Source of the DNA: Massilia arenae
GTDB lineage: Bacteria; Pseudomonadota; Gammaproteobacteria; Burkholderiales; Burkholderiaceae_D
Length of the DNA: 64,000 nt
NCBI RefSeq assembly: GCF_008014745.1
Contig: NZ_VPFD01000001.1
Span: 231,953-295,952, forward strand
Direction of reading: 5' to 3'
In this document: one piece after another, positions 51,060-59,377 of the stretch
Position numbering within the stretch: position 1 is the stretch's first letter
Layout of the letters: each line of letters starts with the position of its first letter
Position numbers and translations under genes: made by a program
The notes under the pieces: generated by a model
Database searches by the model: none
The model's input: the letters and a program-made list of their open reading frames with translations, nothing else
What the model was told of the DNA's origin: nothing

Positions 51060-52028
51060 ATGAAAAACTGGATAGGACGCTTTTTGGGCGGTTCAGATAA
51101 AGAGACAGAAGCCGCGGCCAGCGTCGGCACGACGGCGACGATCGAACACGACGAGGACATGGCGAACGACGTCCATGCCACTTTCTATCGCTGGCTTACC
51201 GCGTCCAGCGGCTTCAACGCCCAGCCCGAGCAGGAAGCGCAGATCCTGGCCGAAGTGCGTTCGCTGGCGGCCGATCCGGTCTGCGCGTCCGGCCTGGTGC
51301 CACGCATCCCGGAGCTGGTGTCGCAACTGCTCACCGCGCTATCCGACGAAAACATCTCGACCGGCGCGCTGTCGGCCCAGGTCGGTCGCGACCTGGTGCT
51401 GGTGGCCGAAGTGATCCGCGAAGCCAATAGCGCCTATTACCGGCCGGTGACCCCGATCGAAACCCTGGAAGGCGCGGTGACGATGCTCGGCCTGAACGGC
51501 TTGCGCATGCTGCTGGCGCGCATCGCGTTCCGGCCGCTGGTGCGGGTCAAGGTCCAGGGCGTGGCGCGCCAGGTGGCGCCCAATGTATGGAAGCATTCCG
51601 AGCGCTGCGCGTTTGCCGCCAGCGTGATGGCGCCGGGCCTGTCGGCCGGCGTGTTCGAATCCTACCTGGCCGGCCTGATGCAGAACCTGGGACTGCAGGT
51701 CGCATTCCAGGTGGCCGACCGCGTCTGCGAAGGCAGGGTGCCCGGTTCCAGCGAATTCGGCATCGCGCTGTTCGCGGCCAGCCGCCAGCTGTCGTCGGTG
51801 ATCGCCAACCACTGGGACTTCCCGCCCGAGGTGGTGGAGGCGATCGAGCAGGCCGGCGAAGCGGACGGGTCGCACCTGGCGCAGGCGCTGTCCCAGGGCG
51901 ACCGCATTGCCAAGCTGCGCCTGCTGCTCGATGCCGAGGTGATCGAAGAGGATGATGAGCTCATTACCCGCGGGCTCAATGGTTTCCAGCGGCGCTGCCT
52001 GGGCAAGCTGGTGGATTTGTCGGATTGA
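51060..52028 (+). CDS. HDOD-domain signalling protein (paralog 2)
   Basis: A 322-residue protein with the same length and layout as the product at 43008: start MKNWIGRFLGG, then YRWLTASSGF near 44, GLVPRIPELVSQLL near 80, VLVAEVIREANSAYYRP, and the HDOD core ending FQRRCLGKLVDLSD. The two proteins look roughly 60-70 percent identical by eye. Differences concentrate in the first 35 residues. It is monocistronic, between the divergent HemS-like gene and a TonB receptor that points toward it, whereas paralog 1 has EcsC behind it, so only the HDOD gene and its promoter were duplicated. Confidence 0.85.
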   Translation: MKNWIGRFLGGSDKETEAAASVGTTATIEHDEDMANDVHATFYRWLTASSGFNAQPEQEAQILAEVRSLAADPVCASGLVPRIPELVSQLLTALSDENISTGALSAQVGRDLVLVAEVIREANSAYYRPVTPIETLEGAVTMLGLNGLRMLLARIAFRPLVRVKVQGVARQVAPNVWKHSERCAFAASVMAPGLSAGVFESYLAGLMQNLGLQVAFQVADRVCEGRVPGSSEFGIALFAASRQLSSVIANHWDFPPEVVEAIEQAGEADGSHLAQALSQGDRIAKLRLLLDAEVIEEDDELITRGLNGFQRRCLGKLVDLSD

Positions 52029-52069
52029 TGCCCTGCCACGGCGCGCGTGGCAGGTGAAGCGGTGCAGGC

Positions 52070-54196
52070 TTAGAAGTCGATCTGCGCCGACAACTTGAAC
52101 GTGCGCGGCGCCCCCGGCAGCAAATACCCACCCAGCGACTGCGTCACGTCGCGCCAGTAGAACTTGTCGAAGGCATTGTCCACCCGCGCGCGGATGATCG
52201 TGTTCATCCCACCCGCGCGCAGCAGATAGGATGCGCCGAACCCCGCCACGTGATAGCCCGGCACCTTCACCCGATTGGCCGGATCGAACACCTTGTTGCC
52301 CGAGTACTGCCACTGCGCGTCGAGCTTCAGGCCCGCCACTTGCGGCACCGCGTACTCGACCCAGGCGGTGGTGCGCAGTTCCGGCACATTGGTCACGCGC
52401 TTGCCTTCGGTCGACGCGTCGCCGGTGTCCTTCTGGTCGGTATCGAGCGCCATCAGCGACAGGCTGTAGTTCAGGTCAGGCGTGGCGCGGCCCATCGCCG
52501 ACAGCTCGATTCCACGGTGGGTCTGCTCGCCGGCGCGCACGAAGGTGTTGACGGCGTTCGTGTATTCCAGGCCCTGGCGGATCTCGAACAGCGCGCCCGA
52601 CAGCGCCAGCTGCTCGTTGACGTTGCGCTTGACGCCGAACTCCAGCTGCTTCGAGCGGCTCGGCGGCAGGGCGGTGTTCTGGTTGCTGGTTTCCATCGGC
52701 GCGATGCCACCGTACTGCAGACCGTGGCTGATCGAGCCATACACGCGCCAGTCGCGCGCCGGCGCATACACCAGCGCCACGTTCGGCAGCGCGAACGAAT
52801 CCTTGGTGTGCACCCAGCCGCCCTCGATTTCTTCCAGCGCGTCGAGCTTGAGCTTCACGTAGCGTACGCCGGCGTGCAAGGTGAATTGGGGCGACAGGGT
52901 CATCACGTCCTGCACGAACAGCGAGCGTTCTTCGGTACTGCGGCGTTCCATCACAGGGCCGGTCACGCGGTCGCTGGAGACCGGCGGCACGACGGTCGGG
53001 TTCCAGATATTGCTGGAGCCGACGTAGTCGTAGACGTACTCGCCGAAGCTGTCGTGGCGCTCGGCATACGAGCCGCCGATGGTCAACGAGTGACGCACCG
53101 CGCCGGTGTCGAAGCGGCCCTGCAGCATCGCCTGCAGGCCCCATGGCGTCTTGCGCTCGCCCGTGCTCTGGAAGTCGTACACGTCGTAGTCGCCGTTGGA
53201 GCAGTAGCCCGGATAGTAGCCGTCGCCCTCGTTGCTGCAGCCGTAAGGGAAGGCGGTAAAGTCATCGCGCTTGAACCAGTGCTTGTTGGCGCTGACGGTG
53301 GCGTTCCACGCGTCGTTGATGCGGTATTCGAAACGCAGGCCCAGATTGCTGCTGTCGGTATCGACCGGCTTGGTCCACGGCTGGTCGTTGAGCAGGGTCT
53401 TGGCCGAGATCCCGGTCGGCAGCGCTTCATTGCGGATCAGCTGGTAGCCCGGCGCCGTGACCTGCGACTTGTGCTGGTGGTCGAGGTCGATCTGGAACAG
53501 CGCGTCCGGCGTGATCTGCCAGTCGAAGGCGGCCGATACGAACTGGCGCTCGCCGTCGGCGCCGCGCACGTACGATTTCAGGTCCTCGGCCGCGGCATTG
53601 ATGCGATAGCCGAAGCGGCGGTCTTCGAAACGGCCGCCCAGGTCGACCGCGCCGTACACGGTGCCGCGCTCGCGCACCTCCACCGTCGCCTGGCGCAGCG
53701 GCGTGTTGGTCGGCCGCTTGGTGACGAAGTTGATCATCCCGCCCGGCGCTGCGACGCCGGCCTGCAGGCCGGCCAGGCCGCGCAAGACCTCGATGCGTTC
53801 CTTGTTCTCGATCGGGATTTGCGTGTCGCCCGAGATCGCGATCATGTCCTTGCGGTAGCTGGTGGCGTTGTCGAGCGCGAAGCCGCGGATCGAGAACTGC
53901 TCGGCGTAGCCGATCGCATTGTAGGCGTCGCCGATCGAGGCGTCGTAGCGCGCGGCGTCGGTGGCGCTGCGGATCGACAGGTCTTGCATCTGGCTCTGGC
54001 TGATCGAGGTGATCGAGGCCGGGGACTCGAGCAGCGGCACGTCGGCGAAGCCGCCGACGCTGGCGCGGTCGAGGACGATCCACTTGCTGCCGGTGACGAC
54101 GACGGACGGCGTCTCCTGTGCGAAAGCCTGGGACGACATGGAGAACGCCTGCACGATGGCGCAGGCGAGGACGGTGTGCTTCGAGGTGAATGTCAT
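52070..54196 (-). CDS. TonB-dependent outer-membrane receptor under a TPP riboswitch (probable thiamine or thiamine-precursor importer)
   Basis: A 708-residue receptor. The start at ATG 54196 gives a signal peptide of 26 residues (ending QAFA); an in-frame upstream ATG reaches into the riboswitch leader and is rejected. The plug domain (about 30-150) includes LLESPASITSISQSQMQDL, FSIRGFALDN and RIEVLRGLAGLQAGVAAPGG, the FpvA/FhuE-like pattern that gets such proteins called siderophore receptors. A 22-strand barrel follows, ending in a C-terminal Phe. The leader carries a TPP riboswitch and no Fur box, so the ligand is much more likely thiamine, its pyrophosphate or a pyrimidine/thiazole precursor. 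No thi genes are adjacent. Confidence 0.9.
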   Translation of the reverse strand: MTFTSKHTVLACAIVQAFSMSSQAFAQETPSVVVTGSKWIVLDRASVGGFADVPLLESPASITSISQSQMQDLSIRSATDAARYDASIGDAYNAIGYAEQFSIRGFALDNATSYRKDMIAISGDTQIPIENKERIEVLRGLAGLQAGVAAPGGMINFVTKRPTNTPLRQATVEVRERGTVYGAVDLGGRFEDRRFGYRINAAAEDLKSYVRGADGERQFVSAAFDWQITPDALFQIDLDHQHKSQVTAPGYQLIRNEALPTGISAKTLLNDQPWTKPVDTDSSNLGLRFEYRINDAWNATVSANKHWFKRDDFTAFPYGCSNEGDGYYPGYCSNGDYDVYDFQSTGERKTPWGLQAMLQGRFDTGAVRHSLTIGGSYAERHDSFGEYVYDYVGSSNIWNPTVVPPVSSDRVTGPVMERRSTEERSLFVQDVMTLSPQFTLHAGVRYVKLKLDALEEIEGGWVHTKDSFALPNVALVYAPARDWRVYGSISHGLQYGGIAPMETSNQNTALPPSRSKQLEFGVKRNVNEQLALSGALFEIRQGLEYTNAVNTFVRAGEQTHRGIELSAMGRATPDLNYSLSLMALDTDQKDTGDASTEGKRVTNVPELRTTAWVEYAVPQVAGLKLDAQWQYSGNKVFDPANRVKVPGYHVAGFGASYLLRAGGMNTIIRARVDNAFDKFYWRDVTQSLGGYLLPGAPRTFKLSAQIDF

Positions 54197-54284
54197 GGTT
54201 TGCTCGTTTTCGCGCGCTACGCGGCGCGCTGCTTTTATCAAAGCCGGAGCCAACGTGGGGGAAGGGCAAACGAATGGGGGTGCT

Positions 54285-54375
54285 GCGTTGCGCTTTCCTT
54301 CGCTGGCATTATCCAGATCAGGTACGAAGGGTATCTCTCACCCGGAACAACGTTCCAGGACCCCTAGCGAGTCGC
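54285..54375 (-). promoter_or_regulatory. TPP riboswitch (THI element)
   Basis: On the minus strand the conserved aptamer is clear: GGGGTCC at the 5' side, a P3 hairpin (TGGAAC..GTTCC), GTGAGAGATACCC, then the hallmark ACCTGATCTGGATAATGCCA followed by GCGAAGGAAAGCG. P1 can form from CGCT (54366-54369) and AGCG (54291-54294). The pocket residues of CTGATCTGGATAATGCCAG are intact. About 90 bases separate it from the receptor start codon. A GC-rich hairpin at about 54211-54230 lies just before the ribosome-binding region and could be the expression platform for translational control. TPP binding would shut off the receptor. Confidence 0.95.
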
Positions 54376-54435
54376 GAGTGTATCACGGCCCGGGCGGCCG
54401 TGGTGAATCTGTCAAGCCGGTTTGATCGGCGCCGC

Positions 54436-55341
54436 TCAGGCTTTCGCGGTCGACGGCGCCTCGGCCACCGTTGGCTGGGTGGCGGCCGGCGTCACCATAT
54501 GGCGCAGCAGCACCGCGCGCGCCGCGTCGCCGATGGCGCGCCAGTGTTCGCGCCGCTGCGCCGCGCGCTTGCGGTGCTTCGATGGCATGTCTTGCAAGGG
54601 CTTGAGGTAGAACGGCAGCGGCACCAGGAAGCTGCGCGCGTCCAGCTCGGCACCGCCCAGGATGCGCCAGAAGCCGTCGTAGGCATTCTCGAAGGCCTTG
54701 TCTTGCGCAGCTTCATAGGCCACGTGCGCGCTGCCGCGCACCGCGACCACCCGGTCGAAGCCCAGCGCCTGGGCCGCGCCCTGCAGGGCGGCGAAGCAGA
54801 AGAAGCTTGGCGAATTGTTGGGGAAGACGCGCTCGAAGGCCTCGAAGGCGCCGCCGGCATCGCGCCACAGGCCGGCGTTGCGGGTGACGAAAGGAACGAT
54901 CGGCAGGTCGACGCCCACCACCGGGCCCTCGACCCAGGTCCAGGACAGGCGGTGCAGCACCGTGCCGTCGACGACCAGAGACAGCGTCAGCTCGCCTTCC
55001 GGGTCGATGCGGGGAGCGTGCTCGAGCCGCATGATGAAACTGCCACTGTCGTCTTCATGCTGCCACAGCACCAGGCCGCCGTGGTGCGCGGCCTGCCGGT
55101 AGGCGTTGTTGAAGGTCGTCTCTTCGAAGCGGTAGTGGGCCAGCACGCAGCGCATGCGCTCGCGCACCTTCATGCCGCGGGCCAGGTAGTCGCGGCCGCT
55201 GACATGGCGGAACAGGTCGTCGTCGGGCGCGTTTTCGAGGCGGCGCACCAGCTTGAGACGGGACAGGGACTGGTGCTCGCGCCAGTAGCGCAGCGCATGC
55301 CAGCGTTGGGTGAGACGAGCGAAGATCATCGAGCGCTCCAT
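54436..55341 (-). CDS. VirK/YbjX (DUF535) family protein
   Basis: A 301-residue protein; the start is taken as ATG 55341 (MERSMIF), with ATG 55329 or TTG 55389 as alternatives because no ribosome-binding site is clear. It matches the VirK/YbjX family: RLVRRLENAP-like KLVRRLENAPDDDL early, then HYRFEETTF, SLVVDGTVLHRLSWTW, and VVAVRGSAHVAYE with a C-terminal DGFWRILGG. The family (Shigella VirK, E. coli YbjX, Salmonella SomA) is implicated in envelope or lipid A related stress, without known biochemistry. It lies upstream of the riboswitch but has its own strand-sense unit; the riboswitch belongs to the next gene. Confidence 0.85.
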   Translation of the reverse strand: MERSMIFARLTQRWHALRYWREHQSLSRLKLVRRLENAPDDDLFRHVSGRDYLARGMKVRERMRCVLAHYRFEETTFNNAYRQAAHHGGLVLWQHEDDSGSFIMRLEHAPRIDPEGELTLSLVVDGTVLHRLSWTWVEGPVVGVDLPIVPFVTRNAGLWRDAGGAFEAFERVFPNNSPSFFCFAALQGAAQALGFDRVVAVRGSAHVAYEAAQDKAFENAYDGFWRILGGAELDARSFLVPLPFYLKPLQDMPSKHRKRAAQRREHWRAIGDAARAVLLRHMVTPAATQPTVAEAPSTAKA

Positions 55342-55622
55342 TCGGCGTAGAAGGTCTTTGTCTTGCCGGGCGAGGCCCCACAATGACAAGAAATAATTCC
55401 GTTCTGCAATTATGTGCCGAATTGCTAGCTTGTGCCCGGACGAAGTGCAAACAGTGCTTGGGAACCAAGGCGGGCGTGATCTGTCATGGGACTCTCTCTG
55501 GACGTGTTGACTTATGGTTGTTTTTAGACATGCACGACAAGACTACCATGTTTGCGGCGCGCCACGCTTCTTCATTCATCATCGATAATGCGCCGGAATC
55601 AACCAGCAATGGAGGAAGCAAG

Positions 55623-56330
55623 ATGGCGTATGAACTGTTTTATTGGCCAAGCATCCAGGGCCGCGGCGAATTCGTCCGCCTGGCGCTGGAAGAAGCGGGC
55701 GCCGATTATGTCGACGTAGCGCGCCGCGAGGGTGGCGTCGACCTGTTGATGGCGGCGCTCGACGTCGAGGAGTATCCGGCCTTCGCGCCGCCTTTCCTGA
55801 AGTCCGGCGAGCTGGTCATCGGCCAGGTGGCCAACATCCTGCTCTACCTGGGCGAGCAGCACGGTCTGGCGCCGCGCACCGACCCGGGCCGCCTGTGGGT
55901 GCACCAGTTGCAGCTGACCATCGCCGACCTGGTGACCGAGGCCCACGACACCCATCATCCGATCGCCTCCGCGCTGTACTACGAAGACCAGAAACCCGAG
56001 GCGCTGCGCCGCTCGGCCGACTTCGTCGAGTCGCGCATCCCCAAGTTCATGGCTTATTTTGCACGGCTGCTGTCCAATCCCGAGTCGCGCGACTATCTCA
56101 CCGGCGACAAGGTCACCTATGCCGACCTGTCGCTGTTCCAGGTCATCGAAGGCCTGCGCTATGCCTTCCCGAATGCGATGAAGAAGATCGAGCAGGAGCA
56201 TCCGGAGCTCACCGGCCTGCGCGACCGCGTGGCCGCGCGGCCGAACATCGCCGCCTACCTCGCGTCCGACCGGCGCATCCCGTTCAACGAGGAAGGCATC
56301 TTCCGTCGCTATCCCGAACTCGATCAGTAA
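55623..56330 (+). CDS. Glutathione S-transferase family protein
   Basis: A 235-residue soluble protein with the two-domain GST fold. The thioredoxin-like N-terminal domain begins ELFYWPSIQGRGEFVRLALEEAG, with the sigma-like start in which Y6 or S9 may activate the thiol, and PAFAPPFLKSGELVIGQVANILLYL contains the cis-proline and a variant of the glutathione-binding E/Q-S motif (Q-V, so atypical). The helical C-terminal domain has YLTGDKVTYADLSLFQVIEGL. The start at 55623 follows GGAGGAAG. The gene meets the aldo-keto reductase gene with no gap. Confidence 0.88.
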   Translation: MAYELFYWPSIQGRGEFVRLALEEAGADYVDVARREGGVDLLMAALDVEEYPAFAPPFLKSGELVIGQVANILLYLGEQHGLAPRTDPGRLWVHQLQLTIADLVTEAHDTHHPIASALYYEDQKPEALRRSADFVESRIPKFMAYFARLLSNPESRDYLTGDKVTYADLSLFQVIEGLRYAFPNAMKKIEQEHPELTGLRDRVAARPNIAAYLASDRRIPFNEEGIFRRYPELDQ

Positions 56331-57131
56331 TCAATCCCAGGCCGGGGCGAAATCCGGGCTGACCAAACGCCCGCCATTGTCGAGCGCATCGATGGCGGCG
56401 CTGTCGTCCCGGTCCAGCACGAGTCCGAGCGCCCGCAGGTTGCCGGCCAGGTTCTCGCGTTTGGTCGACGACGGGATCACGGCATAGCCCTTGGCCAGCA
56501 GCCACGCCAGCGTCACCTGGGCCGGCGTGGCCTGGTATCGGCGTGCGATCTCCCCGATCGTCGGATCGCTCATCACCTTGCCATAGGCCAGCGGCATATA
56601 AGCGGTGACGTGGATGCCGGCTGCGCGCGCGAAGTCCGCCACGCTGCGGTTCTGCAGATAGGGATGCAGCTCGATCTGGTTGGTGGCGATATTGTCCGCG
56701 CCGACGGCGGCTATCGCCTCGCGCATCAGGGCCACCGGGAAGTTCGAGATACCGATCGCGCCTGTCAAACCGGCGTCGCGTGCCGCCAGCAAAGCCTGCA
56801 TCGATTCGGCCACCGGGACGGCGGCGCCGGGCGAGGGCCAGTGGATCAGGGTCAGGTCGACCTGCTCGACGTGCAGCTTGCGCAGGCTGTCCTTCAGGCT
56901 GGCGGCCAGCTTGTCCGCGGCCAGGTGTTCGGTCCAGATCTTGGTGGTCAGGTAGACCTCGCCGCGCGCCACGCCCGACCCGGCCAGCGCCTGGCCGACC
57001 TCTGTTTCATTGCCATAGATCTGGGCGGTGTCGATGTGGCGGTAGCCCAGTTCCAGGCCGTTGGCGACCGAGTCGATCGCGGCTTGTCCTTGCAGGCGGA
57101 AGGTCCCCAGACCGAGTTGTGGCATCTTCAT
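56331..57131 (-). CDS. dkgB: 2,5-didehydrogluconate reductase B (aldo/keto reductase)
   Basis: A 266-residue aldo/keto reductase with close similarity to E. coli Dkg[13 protein letters not shown] start, [51 protein letters not shown] and [11 protein letters not shown]. The catalytic tetrad is D34, Y39, K64 and H97. It reduces keto sugars or methylglyoxal and other aldehydes with NADPH in the cytoplasm. It is the second gene of an operon with the MFS carrier (20 bp gap), so sugar or aldehyde export and reduction may be linked. The LysR gene on the other side of the carrier is the likely regulator. Confidence 0.93.
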   Translation of the reverse strand: MKMPQLGLGTFRLQGQAAIDSVANGLELGYRHIDTAQIYGNETEVGQALAGSGVARGEVYLTTKIWTEHLAADKLAASLKDSLRKLHVEQVDLTLIHWPSPGAAVPVAESMQALLAARDAGLTGAIGISNFPVALMREAIAAVGADNIATNQIELHPYLQNRSVADFARAAGIHVTAYMPLAYGKVMSDPTIGEIARRYQATPAQVTLAWLLAKGYAVIPSSTKRENLAGNLRALGLVLDRDDSAAIDALDNGGRLVSPDFAPAWD

Positions 57132-57151
57132 GGTGTGTCCCTTTCGTTGAG

Positions 57152-58357
57152 TTAGTGAGTGGCGACGGCGCTGCGCACGGCCGCCTTGGCCGGCACACCG
57201 TCGCGCCGGTCGAGCCAGCCGGCCAGGGTGGTGAGCAGCAGGGCGCCGACGACGACCAGGGCGCCGATCCAGGGCGTGGCCATCAGGCCGAGGTGGGCGA
57301 CGATCAAGCCGCCGCCCCAGGCGCCCAGCGCGATGCCGACGTTGAAGGCGGCGATGTTCAGGCCCGAGGCGACGTCCACCGCCTGCGGCGTATCGCGTTC
57401 GGCGCGCTGCACCACATAGACTTGCAGGCCAGGCACGTTGCCGAAGGCGACCGCGCCCCAGGCCAGGACCGTGATCAGGACGAGTGTTTTGCTTGGCGCG
57501 GTGAAGGTCAATACCAGCAGCACCACGGCCAGCAGGGCGAACACGATCTGCAGCGCGGGCACCGGCCCATGGCGGTCGGCCAGCTTGCCGCCCCAGATAT
57601 TCCCGGCCGCGACCGAGACGCCGTACACCAGCATCACCAGGCTGACGGTCGATGCCGCGAAGCCCGACACTTCCTGCAAGATCGGCGCCAGATAGGTGAA
57701 AGCGATGAAGGTGCCGCCGTAGCCGAGCGTGGTCATGGCATACACCAGCAACAGGCGCGGCTTCTTGAGCACCGCGAGCTGGGTCAGGAGGCTCGATGGT
57801 TTGCTGCCCGCGATATCCGACGGCACCAGGATGGCGCTGCCGATCACGGCGATCACGCCCAGCAGCGACACGGCCAGGAAGGTGGCCTGCCAGCCGAAGT
57901 GCTGGCCGATGAAGGTCCCGAGCGGCACGCCGGTGACCAGCGCCACGGTGAGACCGGTGAACATCAGCGCGATGGCGCTGGCGGCTTTTTCCTTCGGCAC
58001 CAGGCTGGTGGCGATGGTCGAACCGATCGAGAAGAACACGCCGTGCGCGAGGCCCGTGAGCACGCGCGCGGCCATCAGCGCTTCGTAGTTCGGCGCCATC
58101 CAGGCCACCAGGTTACCGAGGGTGAACAGGACCATGAGACCGAGCAGCAGGTGCTTGCGCGGTACCTTGCCGGTGAGGGCCGTGAGCACCGGCGCGCCGA
58201 TGGCCACGCCCAGCGCGTACAGGCTGACCAGCAGGCCGGCCGAGGGCACTGAGACCCCCAGGCTGGCGGCGATGGTGGGGATCAGGCCGACGATCACGAA
58301 TTCGGTCGTCCCGATGGCGAAGGCGCTCAATGTGAGCGCCCAGAGTGCGAGTGGCAT
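57152..58357 (-). CDS. MFS efflux transporter (AraJ/YdhP-like)
   Basis: A 401-residue 12-helix carrier. The start at ATG 58357 has AAGGAG 6 bp upstream; the open frame continues 118 codons further without support. [20 protein letters not shown] at the start and the loop [13 protein letters not shown] are typical of the drug:H+ antiporter-1 branch that includes AraJ, YdhP and NepI. Members export sugars, purines or drugs. It leads the operon with dkgB and is divergent from a LysR gene (121 bp between starts), so induction by the LysR effector is likely. Confidence 0.9.
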   Translation of the reverse strand: MPLALWALTLSAFAIGTTEFVIVGLIPTIAASLGVSVPSAGLLVSLYALGVAIGAPVLTALTGKVPRKHLLLGLMVLFTLGNLVAWMAPNYEALMAARVLTGLAHGVFFSIGSTIATSLVPKEKAASAIALMFTGLTVALVTGVPLGTFIGQHFGWQATFLAVSLLGVIAVIGSAILVPSDIAGSKPSSLLTQLAVLKKPRLLLVYAMTTLGYGGTFIAFTYLAPILQEVSGFAASTVSLVMLVYGVSVAAGNIWGGKLADRHGPVPALQIVFALLAVVLLVLTFTAPSKTLVLITVLAWGAVAFGNVPGLQVYVVQRAERDTPQAVDVASGLNIAAFNVGIALGAWGGGLIVAHLGLMATPWIGALVVVGALLLTTLAGWLDRRDGVPAKAAVRSAVATH

Positions 58358-58478
58358 GCGATTCTCCTTGTTATCACTGTATTTACATGGCAGGGTTGAG
58401 CCAGGCATGCAGTGTGCCGTGCCGTCGTGCAAGGAAAAATAGGTCGCCGTACAATGGACTTTTGAGTTGGAGTCAACA

Positions 58479-59375
58479 ATGATCGATGTGGATGGCCTGA
58501 TTGTATTTGTTGTCGTCATAGATTCTGGCTCGTTCTCGGCCGCCGCCGAGCGCCTGGGGCAGACGCCGTCCGGGGTCTCGCGCACCATTTCGCGGCTGGA
58601 GGATAGTCTCGGGATGACGCTGATGCGCCGCACGACGCGGCGCCTGCAGCTGACCGAGGAAGGCGCCTGGCTGCTCGAGCGCGCCCGCGCCATCCTGCGC
58701 GACCTGGCCAATACCGAGGCCGAGGCGCAGGCGCGCCGTTCACAGCCATCGGGCCTGGTGCGGGTGAATGCGTCGACACCGGCTTTCGACCATCTGCTGG
58801 CCCCGTTGTTGCCCGACTTCCTGGAAGCATATCCGCTGGTCCAGCTGGAACTGACCAGCGGCGAGACCTACGTCGACCTGATCGAAGAGCGGGCCGACCT
58901 GGCAATCCGCATCGGCGCGCTGCCCGATTCGACGCTCAATGCGCGGCGCCTGGGTACCGGCAAGCTAAGGGTGGTGGCGGCGCCCGGCTATATCGACAAG
59001 TACGGCGTGCCGCGCGAGCCGGCCGAGCTGGCGCTGCACCGCACCGTGGGCTTCACGGCGCCGGCCTCGCTCAATACCTGGCCGCTGCTGCACGCCGGCG
59101 GCGAGGGCTGGACCGTCACGCCGCAGGTGCTGGCCTCGAGCGGCGAGACGGTGCGCCACCTCGCCTTGCACGGGGCGGGCATCGGGTCGATGGGGGAATT
59201 CCTGGTGCGCGCCGACATCGAGGCGGGGCGCTTGGTGCCGGTGCTGGAGGAGCACACCCTGCCGTGGACCCAGCCCGTATGGGCCGTGTTCTACAAGCAG
59301 GGCGCGCTGGCGCCGCGGGTGGCGGCGCTGGTGGATTACCTCGCCCGTAGATTAGGCGAGGTGCTGGAACGGTAA
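58479..59375 (+). CDS. LysR-family transcriptional regulator
   Basis: A 298-residue regulator. The start is ATG 58479; an earlier TTG at 58467 has weaker support. The winged helix-turn-helix is at about 2-60 (IVFVVVIDSGSFSAAAERLG, GVSRTISRLEDSLGMTLMRRTTR). The effector domain starts near residue 88 (GLVRVNASTPAFDHLL) and resembles the CrgA/DsdC branch. It is divergent from the MFS/dkgB operon. Just before its start is TTGA-N7-TCAA (58462-58476), a short palindrome of T-N11-A type that could be an operator and overlaps the ribosome-binding site, allowing autorepression. It converges with the second TonB receptor. Confidence 0.92.
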   Translation: MIDVDGLIVFVVVIDSGSFSAAAERLGQTPSGVSRTISRLEDSLGMTLMRRTTRRLQLTEEGAWLLERARAILRDLANTEAEAQARRSQPSGLVRVNASTPAFDHLLAPLLPDFLEAYPLVQLELTSGETYVDLIEERADLAIRIGALPDSTLNARRLGTGKLRVVAAPGYIDKYGVPREPAELALHRTVGFTAPASLNTWPLLHAGGEGWTVTPQVLASSGETVRHLALHGAGIGSMGEFLVRADIEAGRLVPVLEEHTLPWTQPVWAVFYKQGALAPRVAALVDYLARRLGEVLER

Positions 59376-59377
59376 GG

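Noticed and set aside
54376..54410. CACGGCC..GGCCGTG hairpin between the VirK gene and the riboswitch as a terminator
   Set aside because: It has no T-tract; it could end the VirK message but the evidence is too thin to list.
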